DNA of 64,000 nucleotides from Theropithecus gelada (taxonomy: Eukaryota; Chordata; Mammalia; Primates; Cercopithecidae). Under the pieces are notes generated by a model. The model searched no databases. It was not told the origin of the DNA and saw only the letters and a list, made by a program, of their open reading frames with translations. The position numbers were made by a program, and so were the translations under genes. Below, one piece after another: positions 52,956-64,000 of the stretch (the first letter of the stretch is position 1; each line of letters opens with the position of its first letter). The DNA is taken from NCBI RefSeq assembly GCF_003255815.1, contig NC_037683.1, positions 77,621,440 through 77,685,439 of the forward strand. The letters are read 5' to 3'.

Positions 52956-55900
52956 ATATGTATAGTAATACACTTGCCTTTAATTAGAATGTGAACATCT
53001 GAAATACTTTATTTGTTGGAATTTACTTATGCCCCACCTTGTTCCAAGAATTTGAAGCTATTTACAAGACGAGAAGAGGACATATGTGGCATGGTTAATA
53101 AATAGGACGAGTCAGGGATGAATTAGGGGATGAGAATAAGGGTGAAAAAAATAGGAGAAAACATATTGCCACTTGAAGCTTGAGCATAATTGCTGAGATT
53201 GAGGGCATTAAAGTCTTAATATAATACGAGCTTTTACTGAAATGTAGCCACTTAAAAGCTCTGCTTGTTTTTCCTACTTGTATTCCTGTTTTGGCGAATT
53301 TCTTTGGTGATATTAGTATGACACCACCACCTCCCACCCTTTGCCAGATTTAAAGATAAGGTAAAAATAAACAATGAGTTATTGATATGTAGAAAGATTT
53401 AGAGGCAAGGTTCCAATTCCATGGGTGGAATGTGGCCCACAGCTGTGCTTTGTTAAGTTCACATAGTGTTAAAAAAAAATAAATACAGAGTGAACATTTA
53501 GAAAGGAGAGGATTTTACAAAACAATTTAGAATTTGGCTTTTCTCGGAAAATCGAAAGAGCAACCAGCCATCTGTCCTGTTTGCCTACATGATAGCCTGA
53601 TCTTTAGATGGAGCCTGTACTATTTCCATCCGCCTGGCCTTGGAGAGCATTTGTGAGTATGGCCCCTGATTAAGAAGCCCTTGCTTGCAGGGAGCTTGCA
53701 GTCTTTCTAACAGTGATTGGTATTGCATAGCTTGAGTTTATTTCCTAACGATTTAATGATTTTTGCCTTCTTATAGACTTTCCTCGCCCTAGCCTGTGGA
53801 GAGGACACGCAAAGCCCTTTTGTACCATGATTCATTTCAGATGACACATCCTCATTTAGTATTAATTCACTCATTTATTCATTTATCATTCATTAAAAAA
53901 TATTTATATCATGCTTGCTATCAAAACCCAGGTCCAGATAACTGTCTATAGTTGGTATTTCTGAAAGTGCCAAATACCCTATATAAAAGGGGACTTTAAA
54001 AATACTGTACGTTTGGATTTGGAATAATCTCAGATGTCGAGAATCAACTCTAGATTCCCAGTTAATGTACTGTACAAAACAAGGAGAAACTGCTTGCGTG
54101 TATCTTACTCAGTATGGGGACCTAGTGACTTTGGTGGAGTGGAGCATCCTATACCTGTGTCAGTGCCCTGCTTGCCCTTAGGAATGGAGTTGTAGGTAAG
54201 GGGTTGCACATATTGAGGACTGGAGCTGAGCCACTACCCTGGAAAAGAAAGCTCACTGATAGTAAGAAAGACAGATGCAAATACAAGACTTTCCAAGTAA
54301 ATAAGAAAATACATATTCATGTGAATTTATTCCAAGCCTGAATGTGATTCATTTTGGGGGCACATATTTTTTCCTCAGATCTTAGCATTTGGAGGCAGAG
54401 CTAAACTTCATTTCTCATATACCTTTAAATACAAGAATTTGGTATAAAAGAGGCATTTTACAAAAAGAGAAATATTTAGCAGATATGTTAATTGTTGGAA
54501 TTAAAAAAAAATCTACCACAAAAAACCCTTTTGGTTATTATCACCTCAAGTAAAATAAAACAGAATAAAAAGATATTCTGCCAGTTTTCGACCTTTGGTT
54601 GTTGGTTTCCCTTTAAATGACTTTTTAAATGTATTCCTTAGCAGCCAGCCCTCTTCAGTTGTTTAATCATCAGCCAATTTGACATTTAAGTATTTGTTCT
54701 GCATATGGTACTGTAGTTCCAAATTACACTCATTATAAATCTGCAATGTCTAACCACTGTAGACCAAGTTCTAAGCTTAATCTATATCAAAAGAAAAACA
54801 GTTCAAGCCATCTTAGATTGCTTCTATATGATTGCTTTTGTCATAAAATTGTATATCATGTGATGACTTATCAATCCACTAAAGGTCACACTAAATGATG
54901 TAAGCAGTTCTCCCCTCAGATAGCTAAAGATAAATTCTTTAACGAAATCAACCAGCAAGAATCTTTCCTTATTCCAAATTTTGAAGTCTGCATCTGATTT
55001 TCAAATTAAGTGAATGAGGTTTATTCCATCTGTGTTCCTTTCTTTCTTTCTTTTGACACTAAAAATGGAAGCCCAAAGACAGAGTTTAACATTTTTTTTT
55101 TCAAGTTGGAGAACAGAATGTGATAGGTTAAATTTCAATCTAATCTCTCTCTAAGCAGTATGTACAGAATCTTTCTTATTACTAGGCTTGGGTAAAACAC
55201 ATTTCATTTTTGAAGGCTTAACTTAAGCTATTCCCTAGACTCTCTGTTAGTGAATACATAGAACCCTTTTATCTTTATACTGTTATGGTGAATAGTGTAC
55301 TCATATGTATGTGTATATTGCCATGCCCATCCCTGAAAAATTGAATGGTAATAGCCCTTCAATGATGGACACTGATAGTATTTCAGAAGTGAATATCTGG
55401 TATCCTAAATATGACTTACAGGTGATACTCATTAAAGTGCATTCACCATATATGTGGGTATCAAAAAATCTCATCTTTTTAGAGAAGCTTGATTGTTTTC
55501 CTATGATTCCCTTTGTGTGATCTGCATGTGCTACCGTGACACAGTTCTAAGTATATGATTTCTTAATTAAATAATTGTTAATTGAAATGAAATGACAACA
55601 TTTTCTACTTCATTGTGTTTCCCGCCTGTCTCTATTTAGGATTCCCAGTTATGAGAATTCATGAGGATTTCATGAACATTTTTTACTAGTATTTACAGTG
55701 GAAGTCTTTTGAATGTTCCTTCCGCCTATGTGGATTTAGATAGTTTTTAATAAAACACACACCCTGAACATGTAGGAAAAGTCAGATGGTATATGGATAG
55801 CCTTGCCTTTCAAAGTCTTTCCAAAATGGAGAAAGGAGTTCCACTGTACATTGGGTGTAAGCCTCCTGATGGAAGCTTACTGTTTTAGGGTCAGAACAGT

Positions 55901-56639
55901 GTTTGTTGACTGCACACGTGCTTGATCTTTGGCATGTTGTGTTGGGTATGTGCTTGGAGAACAAGATTGAAGTGTGCTCCTAGATGACTGTCTCAGAGAC
56001 TTCCGTACACTGTACATGGCATGTGGAATTGGAGATTTCCCATAGAGCTGGGAGGGCATTCTGACACCATGTCCCATGCCTTAGTTGCTGACTCATGTGT
56101 GGTTTTGGAAAATTGACTGGAACAGTGCAGATCTGTTGGCCAGCCCAGCTTCACTCATCCTAGCCATCCATACATACTTGCTTGGGCATTCTGGCAAGAG
56201 ACTTCCTCCAGCCTATTTCCATTTCTCTGTCCAAAAGAGTCGCCTTTTCATAAATTTTTCTCTAATTTTATTGTTAATTCCTGTCTTCACAGCCTTTGAG
56301 AGCCCATTTGAAACTCATATTTTCAGAAAAAGTTTCTTCAGATCACTTTAACTCATCCTGGACACTGATTTCTATTTTATCACTTCAGCCTTTTTGAAGG
56401 CAGAAAGCATGTCTATTGTTGTTATTGTTTTCTCCATATGGTATAGGGCAATTACTATATCCATGATTTACTACTTATCACAGAATCAGAGACAGTTTGG
56501 GCTAGCCAGGTTTTAAACAATTCTTTGGCATATCCCTTTTTTGTTTTGCATGTGAGGATACTTGTGTCTAAGAGAAATTAAAGTGACATTTGGTGAATAT
56601 TTACCGATCGCTAATTATATTCCCATGCATCATTATGTT
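52956..56639. other. Long single-copy spacer
   Basis: I cannot identify repeats or genes across about 3.7 kb, which is unusual against the rest of the window. The stretch 54580-54980 is notably repeat-free. Short frames such as 55305-55520 and 56085-56351 have no recognisable domain. Confidence 0.4.
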
Positions 56640-57050
56640 TTAAGTTTTAATTTTGACATAATTTCAGACAATAGAAAAAAATTGCAAGAACAATACACTG
56701 AAATCTCCTATACTCTTTACTCAGATTTCCCAAATGTTAACTTTTTGCCACATTTGCTTCATCATCCCCTCCCTGTGTTTTTTTCCTGAACCATTTAGAG
56801 TCGGTTACAGGCTTGATGTCCTTTTACCTCTAAATGCGTTACTGTGCAGTTTCTACAAACATACACATTTTCTTATGCAAGTTATTCTCTTAACTACAGT
56901 ATAATTGTCAAAATCTGGAAACTAACATTGATAAATACTATTACCTAATATATCTTGTCTATACACAAGGTCTGTATAGACCCTGGTGATTTCACCAATT
57001 TTCCCAGTGTCCTTTGTAGCAAAAGAAAATACTGGATCACAAGCACAGTG
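56640..57050. repeat. Old L1 (L1M) 3' region, same family as at 6.2-7.7 kb
   Basis: ACTCAGATTTCCCAAATGTTAAC, CTGAACCATTTAGAGTCGG, ATAATTGTCAAAATCTGG, AACTAACATTGATAAATAC and GTCCTTTGTAGCAAAAGAAAATACTGG are milestones of the same L1M 3' region, in the same orientation. Confidence 0.65.
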
Positions 57051-58326
57051 TTTAAAGCCACACGGCACATTAAGTGGTAGCTGTGAGACTGGCACCCAGA
57101 TCTTCCAACTCATTCTCCTGTGTTCTTTCTGCCTCATTAAATTAAAATGACATCTGTCGACCTCACCTCTGACAACACCCTGGAGTTATCTGAAAGCTTT
57201 GGTAAACTTCTTAGGGTGTTCAAACTGATTAGTAACTTCCAGAATCTGAGGCTAGTAATGATGTTATTTTTTTTTAAAGGTCAGTGAATACAAAGTAGAA
57301 ATCCTGATGACTTTCCTCATGCTTTCTTTGTGTCTGCCAAGCAGTAGAGGTCTCATTTATGAGATAAAAAGTCAGAGGAGTACCAGTTGATAGTTGGACA
57401 GCTGCAGAAAGCTTGACCAACAATTAACTAGGGTTGGAGACTTCTAAAATGTAGAGACAGGACCATCAGCTCTCCTATCTTCCTCATTAAAGGTGGTGGT
57501 GATGATCTGTGACCCATAGGAAAAAATGTCAAAATACTACCTGAGACTTAGTTTTAAAAGCTCGTCACTTATAAATTAAATAACTCATATTTTTTCTACA
57601 TTGCTGCCACGATTTGCATAACGAAATTTTCTCGTTATCTAACAGTTACAGAATCTAGAGTAAACAGATTGATGTTTCGACAATTAGGCCTAACGAGGGA
57701 CCAAGGCTTCTGTCTATTTTTATAGAGTCTGTTGTTTAATTCACCATAGGCATCCCATTGTGGCCTTCAGCGTTAAAGAGAAAATACTATAGCAGAATGT
57801 TCGACTGGAAAAGTATTTGGCATTGTTGAAAGGTTTTTTGGAGGACAATTACAGCACTCATAAAACCAGAAAATGATAAATAAATCTTTTTTAAAGTAAA
57901 AATGTTGGCTTATTTCTCAAAGTGTTTTTATTACTTAATAATATGAGTATCAGAGCCTTTGTTTAGCACATAATGTTCAGGATAATTTAGTAGACATGAG
58001 CTAAAGAGTCTTTAAACAACTTGCTTTTATCACAATTCAATTTCATTCTTCTATTCAAGCATAGTGACGTTCATTTAGTGACTTTGTTGTGGGAACATTT
58101 CTTTGCATATAATATACAGAACCACTCAGATGTAGTCTGCTTTGGATCATTATCCATTTCTTTGGGTTTTCTTGGATGGAACAAATAGAGTCCCGTTAAC
58201 AGTCTCAAGTCAAAAATATCTTAAAGACATGACTTGTCTTATATGTATAATTAGGAAAAAAAAAAACCCTTATTTTTGAATATACTTTAGACTGATTTAC
58301 GACAGAGAGATAATCCGAAGCTTTCC
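57051..58326. other. Single-copy spacer
   Basis: No recognised repeat or gene. GCATAACGAAATTTTCTCGTTATC at 57616-57640 is a small imperfect inverted repeat around ATAACGA/TCGTTAT. Confidence 0.4.
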
Positions 58327-58327
58327 T

Positions 58328-58374
<47 letters not shown>

Positions 58375-58383
58375 GAGAGAGAA
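58327..58383. repeat. (TG)13(AG)n compound microsatellite
   Basis: Thirteen TG units at 58327-58352, then an AG run with two interruptions to 58383. The AG part is a homopurine run able to form triplex or slipped structures. Confidence 0.95.
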
Positions 58384-58814
58384 GATAAGAAAGGCAACAA
58401 CTGGTCTCATTTGCTTGCTGAGTTTTCAGTTGAAAGCCTTTGCTGTCAAGGAGGTGAGGAAAAGATTGCATTTAACCAGGCCAGGTATGTTATCTCCACT
58501 TGATAGGAACAGACTCCAACTAAAGCCCTAGGCCAGGGTGCTCCTCCTGTGGTTCCTTGCCTCCTTGCTGCTGGCGCTTAGAATGCGTCCTGGTCAGAGC
58601 CTTTGGAGATTCTGATCAGGCTTGGCCAGTGTAGAGGAGTAGCCAGACCAAAAGTGGCACCTTGAAACAAACACTTTGAAAGAGGAAACACTCACGAAGA
58701 GGACCTGGAAGCCATAGGTGCCTTGGAAACCCATCAGTCCATCTGTTAGAAAATAAGTATTACTGTTGGATTTGCAGAAAAGTATATGAAAGGCAGCCTG
58801 TTCAGTGAAAGGAA

Positions 58815-58930
58815 CATGAATGAGCGGTGGTATCAGGCAATCCCAAATTCCAATCTTGATACTGCCACTTGTGCTACCAACATGTACACCTTGAATAAGT
58901 TTTTTAATCTCTCTAATCCTCCCTTTATGC
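58815..58930 (+). repeat. MIR SINE, 5' part, split by L2
   Basis: GTATCAGGCAATCCCAAATTCC (B-box region), CTTGATACTGCCACTTG and CTTGAATAAGTTTTTTAATCTCTC follow MIR order. The 3' part resumes at 59087. Confidence 0.65.
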
Positions 58931-58944
58931 ACCAGGAAAATTTT

Positions 58945-59086
58945 ACATTCATTCAGCAAGCATATATGGGGCACCTATTGTGTACCAGCACTCTGTCAGG
59001 CATGGAGAATGTATTGATGGGTATGACACTGCCCTCTCTTCAAGTGGCTCAGAGCCTGCTAGACTCACAGAGTAGCAAGCTTATGT
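58945..59086 (-). repeat. L2 3' end inserted in MIR
   Basis: ACATTCATTCAGCAAGCATATATGGGGCACC, GTACCAGCACTCTGTCAGGC and GTGGCTCAGAGCCTGCTAG is the reverse complement of the L2 terminus. Confidence 0.7.
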
Positions 59087-59160
59087 GAGGATATATGTGA
59101 AATCACCTAGCATAATATTTGGCACATAGTAGTGGCTTAATACATTTATTTTTCTTTCCT
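59087..59160 (+). repeat. MIR SINE, 3' part
   Basis: GAGGATATATGTGAAATCACC, AATATTTGGCACATAGTAGTGGC and TTAATAC follow the MIR 3' segment, continuing 58815-58930. Confidence 0.6.
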
Positions 59161-59329
59161 GTTTGTCCTCTGAGCCTTTCATGAACATGGGGAAATAAAA
59201 AAAATTCCCAGGAATTTAGCAATTTCAGTGAGTTACCTCCCACACAGGATCTCTTAGCAGGAATTGTCATAATTTAGAATTTGACCAATGAGATACATAC
59301 TTCTATGGAATCTGTACTGGACTGAGTCA

Positions 59330-59450
59330 GCAAACAGGAGCTCCTGTTGCAGCTTTGCTCTTGGGCAATTCCCTTATCCTCTTTGGACGTCATTTCTGTC
59401 AGTGGTACAATGAGGGTTTGGGATTAATTAGGCATTATCTTTATCCCTTC
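59330..59450 (+). repeat. MIR SINE fragment
   Basis: CAGCTTTGCTCTTGGGCAATTCCC, TTTGGACGTCATTTCTGTCAGTGG and ACAATGAGGGTTTGGG resemble the MIR core. Confidence 0.55.
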
Positions 59451-59834
59451 GAATCCAAATGAGCTGATTTTACTTTTGATTCTCCACTTGCATCAGTGTT
59501 TTGTTCACTTGTCTGTCGTTCTTATATCCACCTTCTCCTGGCCCTCACACTCAAAAAGCGTTTTGGAATTGTTGGCAAACAGGAACACACATGACTTTTT
59601 GTTTTCAACCTTGATTTAGCTGCTTTTATCCCCTTCCTCTCATGTCTGGTTTTGGGGCAAATGGAAGAGGAAAGAGGAGGAAGACTTGGCTGTCTCTACA
59701 TCTTACCATCTGCCCTCTTAATTACCCTTAGGTGATTCTTGAGTCCTCTGTTTCATGCTGAGAACACATGCGGCTGAAGACCTTCTGTTCCCTTATGTCT
59801 TCATCAGAGTAACTGCTTTCATGTGTAGCCACAG

Positions 59835-60022
59835 AATCCTTAAGTGAAGTTATAGAACACCAAAAATCATAAATGGTGTGAACTGGAAGGGACTTTAGTG
59901 GCCATTTGGGAATACATAAAACTGAACTCCTGGAAGGAGAAGGGGCCTTTCCAAGATTGGGCAGTTGGTTAGTACTCAGGCCAGCACTTGAACTTATATC
60001 ATTAGTGCGGTTCTCTTTCACT
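59835..60022 (-). repeat. MIR-like SINE (MIR3/THER type)
   Basis: CTGGAAGGGACTTTAGTGGCC, GGGGCCTTTCCAAGATTGGGC and CAGGCCAGCACTTGAAC follow the 'ggaagggaccttagagatc...cacacag' pattern. Confidence 0.55.
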
Positions 60023-60299
60023 CTGCACTTTGCTGTAAGAATGGTTATTTTTTTGGTTTATTCTTCCCATCACTTCTTAAGTGATCAAATACCATGTGCC
60101 TCTTTTTATAGTAAAGATTAGCCCGAGGCCCCCATCTGCCTTGTTCTGTGGTTTTTCTTGTCCTTACAGGTTCTTGCCCTTGTCTCCTGGGCTGCAGCTT
60201 TCCTTTCCACCCTTCTCTGTATCAAAATGTATCCTGGGAAAGGATCTGAGTTGCTCCTAGTCACTGTTAACCCTATAGATCTCTTCAGTTCCTATTTGC

Positions 60300-60520
60300 C
60301 TCTTAATAAACAGTTTTTGGATGCTTAATATGAGCCTGACACTGTGTCAAGTACTTTCCCTCAGAACAATTGTGTGATGTGCTATTGTTTTCTACATTTG
60401 CCAGAGGGAGTAATTGAGGTACAGAGAAGTTCCCCCACTTTGCCTGAGGTTCCAAGTCTAGTAAGCAGTAGCCCAGGCTTTGAAGGCACCTGGTCTCACC
60501 TCAGAACCTGCGCTGTTAAA
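60300..60520 (-). repeat. MIR SINE fragment
   Basis: GAGCCTGACACTGTGTCAAG, CAATTGTGTGATGTGCTATTG, GAGGTACAGAGAAG and GTAAGCAGTAGCCCAGGC read as the reverse complement of MIR. Confidence 0.65.
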
Positions 60521-61052
60521 TATTGTGCTCTGTTCCCCTTCCACCCAGCTCCCTCCTACTCCCCGTCCCCAAGCACAGACTTTCTCTCCCTTGTTTGCAG
60601 ATTCCTTTTTTCCTGCCTCCCCAAACATTGGAGATTTCCAGAGTTCTATCCTTGTCCCTGTTCTTCATCCCCTGTATGCATGATGCCTGAGCCATCTCAC
60701 CCACGTTGAAGACTCTATCTTATGTTATCTCCAGAAACTGGTTCTAGCCCCATTTCCAGGCTCTCCTTTCCAACTCTATATTTGTAGTTCTATCTGGATA
60801 TCTGCATAGGCACATCATACTAAACTTTGTCAAAACCACGTGGCATCGTAGGTGACTGGAGTGACACCCATCAGGCATCAGCCCGGAGCAGGAATTTTGG
60901 AAACCTTCCTGATTCTGCTGCAGTGAAACTCGGAGTGTAGCTTTATTTCAGACTGTATGGGTCTGGATAGTAGAAACTATTTTTCATAAGCATTTATCTA
61001 TAAACAAATAACTTAGAAGATCTTTTTTCCCCCTCTGGAAAATAACGTAGGA
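60521..61052. other. Single-copy spacer
   Basis: Pyrimidine-rich in its first part (60530-60700). No exon or repeat identified. Confidence 0.4.
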
Positions 61053-61354
61053 TTTTGTTTTGTTTTGTTTTTGAGACGAAGTTTTGCTCCTGTTGCCCAG
61101 GCTGGAGTGCAGTGGCATGGTCTCAGCTCACTGCAACCTCCGCCTCCTGGGCTCAAGTGATTCTCCTGCCTTAGCCTCCCGAGTAGCTGGGATTACAGGC
61201 ATGTGCCACCACACCTGGCTAATTTTTGTATTTTTAGGACAGATGGGGTTTCACCATATTGGCCAGGCTGGTCTTGAACTTCTGACCTTAGGTGATCCGC
61301 CCATCTCAGCCTCCCAAAGTGCTGGGTTTACAGGTGTGAGCCACTGCGCTCGGC
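61053..61354 (-). mobile_element. Alu (AluS-like)
   Basis: A (TTTTG)n tail, then GAGACGAAGTTTTGCTCCTG ... GAGCCACTGCGCTCGGC. Full length, reverse orientation. I could not settle the target duplication. Confidence 0.93.
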
Positions 61355-62719
61355 TAGGAATGTAGTTTTAAAAAGAATAGGCTGATTTGTTTTTTGCCTT
61401 GGTTAGTCAAGGAGGTGTTCATATCATCTCTGCAGAGATGATGTTGGGAATGGTCTATTTGCCATGTTTGAGGGCCCCTCCAGCCTCTGTTCTCCTGCGT
61501 CTGTGGACCCTCAGAGTATGTTAGAGCCTCTCACAGTGTGGATGAAACACAGCGTACGTGGGTTTCCACAAGTCCCAGTAACCCAGTGTACAAAGCAAAG
61601 CATGATACCTTAAAAAGGAAACCAAGAACAAAATTCAGAATCAATCTATCTTCACTTCCCTTCACTTCCCCTAGACTCCAGCTGCTCTGCTATCTTTGGT
61701 TTAAACATTGCTATTTTTGTCAAGATTAAGCATCTTTTTGTTTCTTTTAAGTCTGGTCTTTGCTTTGGTTGGGAGTGTTCATCTGAGTTTTACTGCCTTC
61801 CTCCCTGATCTATTCATTTTCGTTCTTCAGTAAGCCTCTCACTTTATACAATATCTTTTGCTTTCCAATATTGTTTGTTCCATGCTTATGGGATGTCCTT
61901 TGCCATCTAATTTTAGATCATACACAATGCCCTCTAAGCAGCCTTTCGTTTGGAGGGATAAAAGCCATGGTTAAGATGTCACTTCCCATAAATCAGTTTT
62001 GGTGAAGATGAAGGCAGCTGTGGGGAGAAGCGAGAGGAGCAGGAACTCACGAAGTCTGACCCTTTCAAAGTCGAGTTAATCCTGCCTCTTATCCCTGTCG
62101 TCTCCATGCTACTCTCTGGAGGGTGGACAGACCCTCTTTAACATGAAGAAATGAGCTTTTGCATTGTTCTTCTTTGTCACAACAACAAAAGCTCTGGAAA
62201 ATTCCAATTAATTAGCAAGCCTTGGGCTAATGAAAGAATCAAACTGAAAGCGAAGTCCTCTAAGCTTTCAGAGAGGCGTAAGTACGGGAGGACAATGCTG
62301 ATTTCAAATATTTGGGGCTGTTTGTATAATTTTCCCAGGGTTTGCCTTCCTGAGACAGAGATAAGCCGAGAGAGACAAGAGCAAGGATTTGTCAGAGTCA
62401 GGATGTAATAACATTGTTGGCTTTTAAGGACACTAAATGACCCACTGTCATTTGAAGGAGGCAATTAAATGTGGACTCATACCATCCGGGAAATTAAAAC
62501 CAGCATATAGACCTTTGCATATTTTGTGTTTAGAGGAATTCCGAAGTGATAATTGGATGGGCATAAAGTAGATTATGAAATAAGGTTAAAGTTAATTCTC
62601 ATGAAGGACCAGGAAATAACTGTACCATGGTATCCATGAATGAGGGCTTATAGCCAGTGTGGCTGCTAGAAATGCATGGTGATGAAAAGCACTGGCCTCT
62701 CTCATTTGTAGCCTTTTCA
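61355..62719. other. Single-copy spacer, repeat-free
   Basis: No repeat or exon recognised. The part 62150-62410 is a repeat-free stretch with CCAATTAATTAGC and a mix of AT- and GA-rich words, a candidate for non-coding conservation only. Confidence 0.4.
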
Positions 62720-62995
62720 TTGTATGTTGTTATTATTATTAACAGTAATAATAGTGTAATAAGCACAAGAAAACCACCACCACCAACTAACATACTGAGC
62801 GTTTACTGTACACTAAGCACTATTCTGAGCACATCTAATTTTCTCAACAATCCTATGAGACACTAAATACTATGTGGTTGATGCTTTTATTACCTCCATT
62901 TAATATTTCAGAATACTGAAGTGCAGCTACTCAATGACTGATATATGACACATATATGTCATATGACAATGACACATATATAAGCAATGGGCCTA
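62720..62995 (-). repeat. MIR SINE fragment
   Basis: AACATACTGAGCGTTTACTGTACACTAAGC, CAACAATCCTATGAGAC and CTCCATTTAATATTTCAG follow the reverse complement of MIR. It is interrupted by a local GACACATATAT duplication at 62946-62982. Confidence 0.7.
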
Positions 62996-63119
62996 GATGT
63001 GAATCTGTGCAGTCTAATTTCAGTGTTCACACTCCAAATTGCCATGCTGTCCTGTCTGTGAAATGTGGTCTTACTGCCTGGGCAGAAATACCACTTGAGA
63101 GGCTGTGTGTGGTCAGGCT

Positions 63120-63262
63120 GGACTAGAAGCCAGAAAGTCTGAGGACTTATTCTCAGTTTGGTCACAAATTATTCCCATGGTCTTGGACAAATCACTTGCT
63201 TATCATTTCTTGTTCATCTGTAAGATGAAATTGTTATGTTGAATGATGTATTCTTCAGCTCT
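63120..63262 (+). repeat. MIR SINE fragment
   Basis: ATTCTCAGTTTGGTCAC, GTCTTGGACAAATCACTTGC and TGTTCATCTGTAAGATGAAATTG are the MIR core in plus orientation. Confidence 0.7.
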
Positions 63263-63333
63263 TAATATTCCATGGATTGTGAAAATGATGAATTTCAGAC
63301 ATAGGTAAATTAAAGGGACATGTTTGAGAAACG

Positions 63334-63431
63334 GTGTGTGTGTGTACGCATGTGTGTGTGCGTGTGTGTGCATGTGTGTGTGTGCACGTGTGTATGTGTG
63401 TGTGTGTGCGTGTGCACACGCACGTGCATGC
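63334..63431. repeat. 98-bp alternating purine-pyrimidine (TG)-rich tract
   Basis: Every step from 63334 to 63431 alternates purine and pyrimidine, mostly TG with CA, CG and TA interruptions that keep the alternation. It contains the 18-bp palindrome GTGCGTGTGCACACGCAC at 63406-63423. Such tracts favour left-handed Z-DNA under negative supercoiling. Confidence 0.97.
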
Positions 63432-63459
63432 TCAGACATAAAAAATGAGGCAGCAGCTA

Positions 63460-63615
63460 TGGACCCAGGCAGATCTGTGTTCAGACCCTAACTCTCCTGT
63501 ATGACTTAGAGCTGATTGCTTTATCTCTTTGAACTTGAGTTTCTTTCTTTCCTAGTGGAGGTGATGTATTATATGTGTAGAGTCCCTAGCATGATGCCCA
63601 GGCATTGTTGCTACT
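63460..63615 (+). repeat. MIR SINE fragment
   Basis: GATCTGTGTTCAGACCC, CTGTATGACTTAGAGC, CTTTGAACTTGAGTTTC and GTCCCTAGCATGATGCCCAGGC follow MIR order from the B-box on. Confidence 0.7.
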
Positions 63616-63781
63616 TCCCTTCTCTATCCTCATGTGGATGATGAGAGGGTAGAAAGTACCCTACTTAGAGAACTGGGTCCAGAGAAGAGATTAGTTCAGT
63701 TAAAAAGAACATTTTCTTGAAGAGGTGGCTGTGTAGGTATTTTTGCATCGATGTATCTGTTGGTGATTGATTTTTTCATTG

Positions 63782-64000
63782 TTTTTTTTTTTATTTTTTA
63801 GACAGAGTTTGCTCTGTCGCCCAGGCTGGAGTGCAGCGGTGCAATCTTGGCTCACTGCAAGCTCTGCCTCCTGGGTGTAGGCCATTCTCCTACCTTAGCC
63901 TCCAGAGTAGCTGGGATTACAGGTGCGTGCCACCACGCCCAGCTGCTTTTTTGTATTTTTAGTAGAGATGGGATTTTACCATGTTAGCCAGGATGGTCTC
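63782..64000 (-). mobile_element. Alu (AluY-like), cut by the window end
   Basis: T-rich tail, then TAGACAGAGTTTGCTCTGTCGCC ... GGCCATTCTCC ... TTAGCCAGGATGGTCTC. The last two are AluY-type states. The left monomer's 5' end lies beyond base 64000. Confidence 0.92.

Noticed and set aside
60344..60709. 121-codon plus-strand frame
   Set aside because: It starts within a MIR and runs through a pyrimidine-rich stretch; composition explains the openness.
1..64000. CRISPR arrays, bacterial operons, prophage, tRNA/rRNA/snRNA genes, endogenous retroviral LTRs or provirus
   Set aside because: The window is primate nuclear DNA. I found no cloverleaf-coding or U6/7SK/5S-like sequence, no regularly spaced direct repeats with unique spacers, and no LTR pair or retroviral gene motif that I could support.

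Overview
The window is 64 kb of primate nuclear DNA with no host protein-coding exon, RNA gene or processed pseudogene that I can recognise. It reads as intergenic or intronic sequence: AT-rich, built from retrotransposons and old DNA transposons separated by single-copy spacers. The host is most likely an Old World monkey (macaque/baboon group). The Alu at 49590-49898 carries sequence states I associate with cercopithecoid AluY subfamilies (CTCAAGCCTG near its 5' end, GAGGCCGGAGAATGG and GATCCGGCCACTGC in its right half) rather than with human AluY.

Layout. 1-21.7 kb is mostly old material: MIR and L2 fragments, an old L1 3' region broken by two half-Alus (6.2-7.7 kb), two copies of one hAT-type element (8.8 and 13.3 kb), an L2 end (14.0-14.6 kb), an old L1 (14.8-15.4 kb) and a MER5A element (17.06-17.27 kb). 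At 21.75-22.3 kb two Alus sit in tandem between three copies of one target sequence. 22.7-28.9 kb is the main feature: a full-length L1 on the minus strand with both ORFs uninterrupted (ORF1p 338 aa, ORF2p 1275 aa), a complete 5' UTR promoter and a 10-bp target-site duplication. Just 135 bp beyond its 5' end, in the same orientation, lies an older, probably full-length L1 (29.06-36.76 kb). Its ORFs are decayed, and it contains an Alu, a tiny nested L1 end, a perfect 34-bp-arm palindrome, an AT-rich rearranged patch and a tandem array of about 110-bp units in its 5' UTR.

36.8-64 kb returns to old repeats: Alus at 36.9, 42.7, 46.3, 49.2, 49.6, 61.1 and 63.8 kb (the last cut by the window end), old L1 3' ends at 40.4-40.95, 48.9-50.3 and 56.6-57.05 kb, a hAT element at 37.8 kb, many MIR/L2 pieces, and microsatellites including a 98-bp uninterrupted alternating purine-pyrimidine tract at 63.33 kb.

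The only genes that act together are the two of the intact L1. ORF1p is an RNA-binding trimer and ORF2p an endonuclease/reverse transcriptase; both are translated from one transcript started by the internal 5' UTR promoter and copy it into new sites by target-primed reverse transcription. I found no novel multi-gene system. The most notable items are the apparently coding-intact L1, its prematurely stopped antisense ORF0, and several replication or insertion scars. Repeat family names come from memory of consensus sequences, without a database search.
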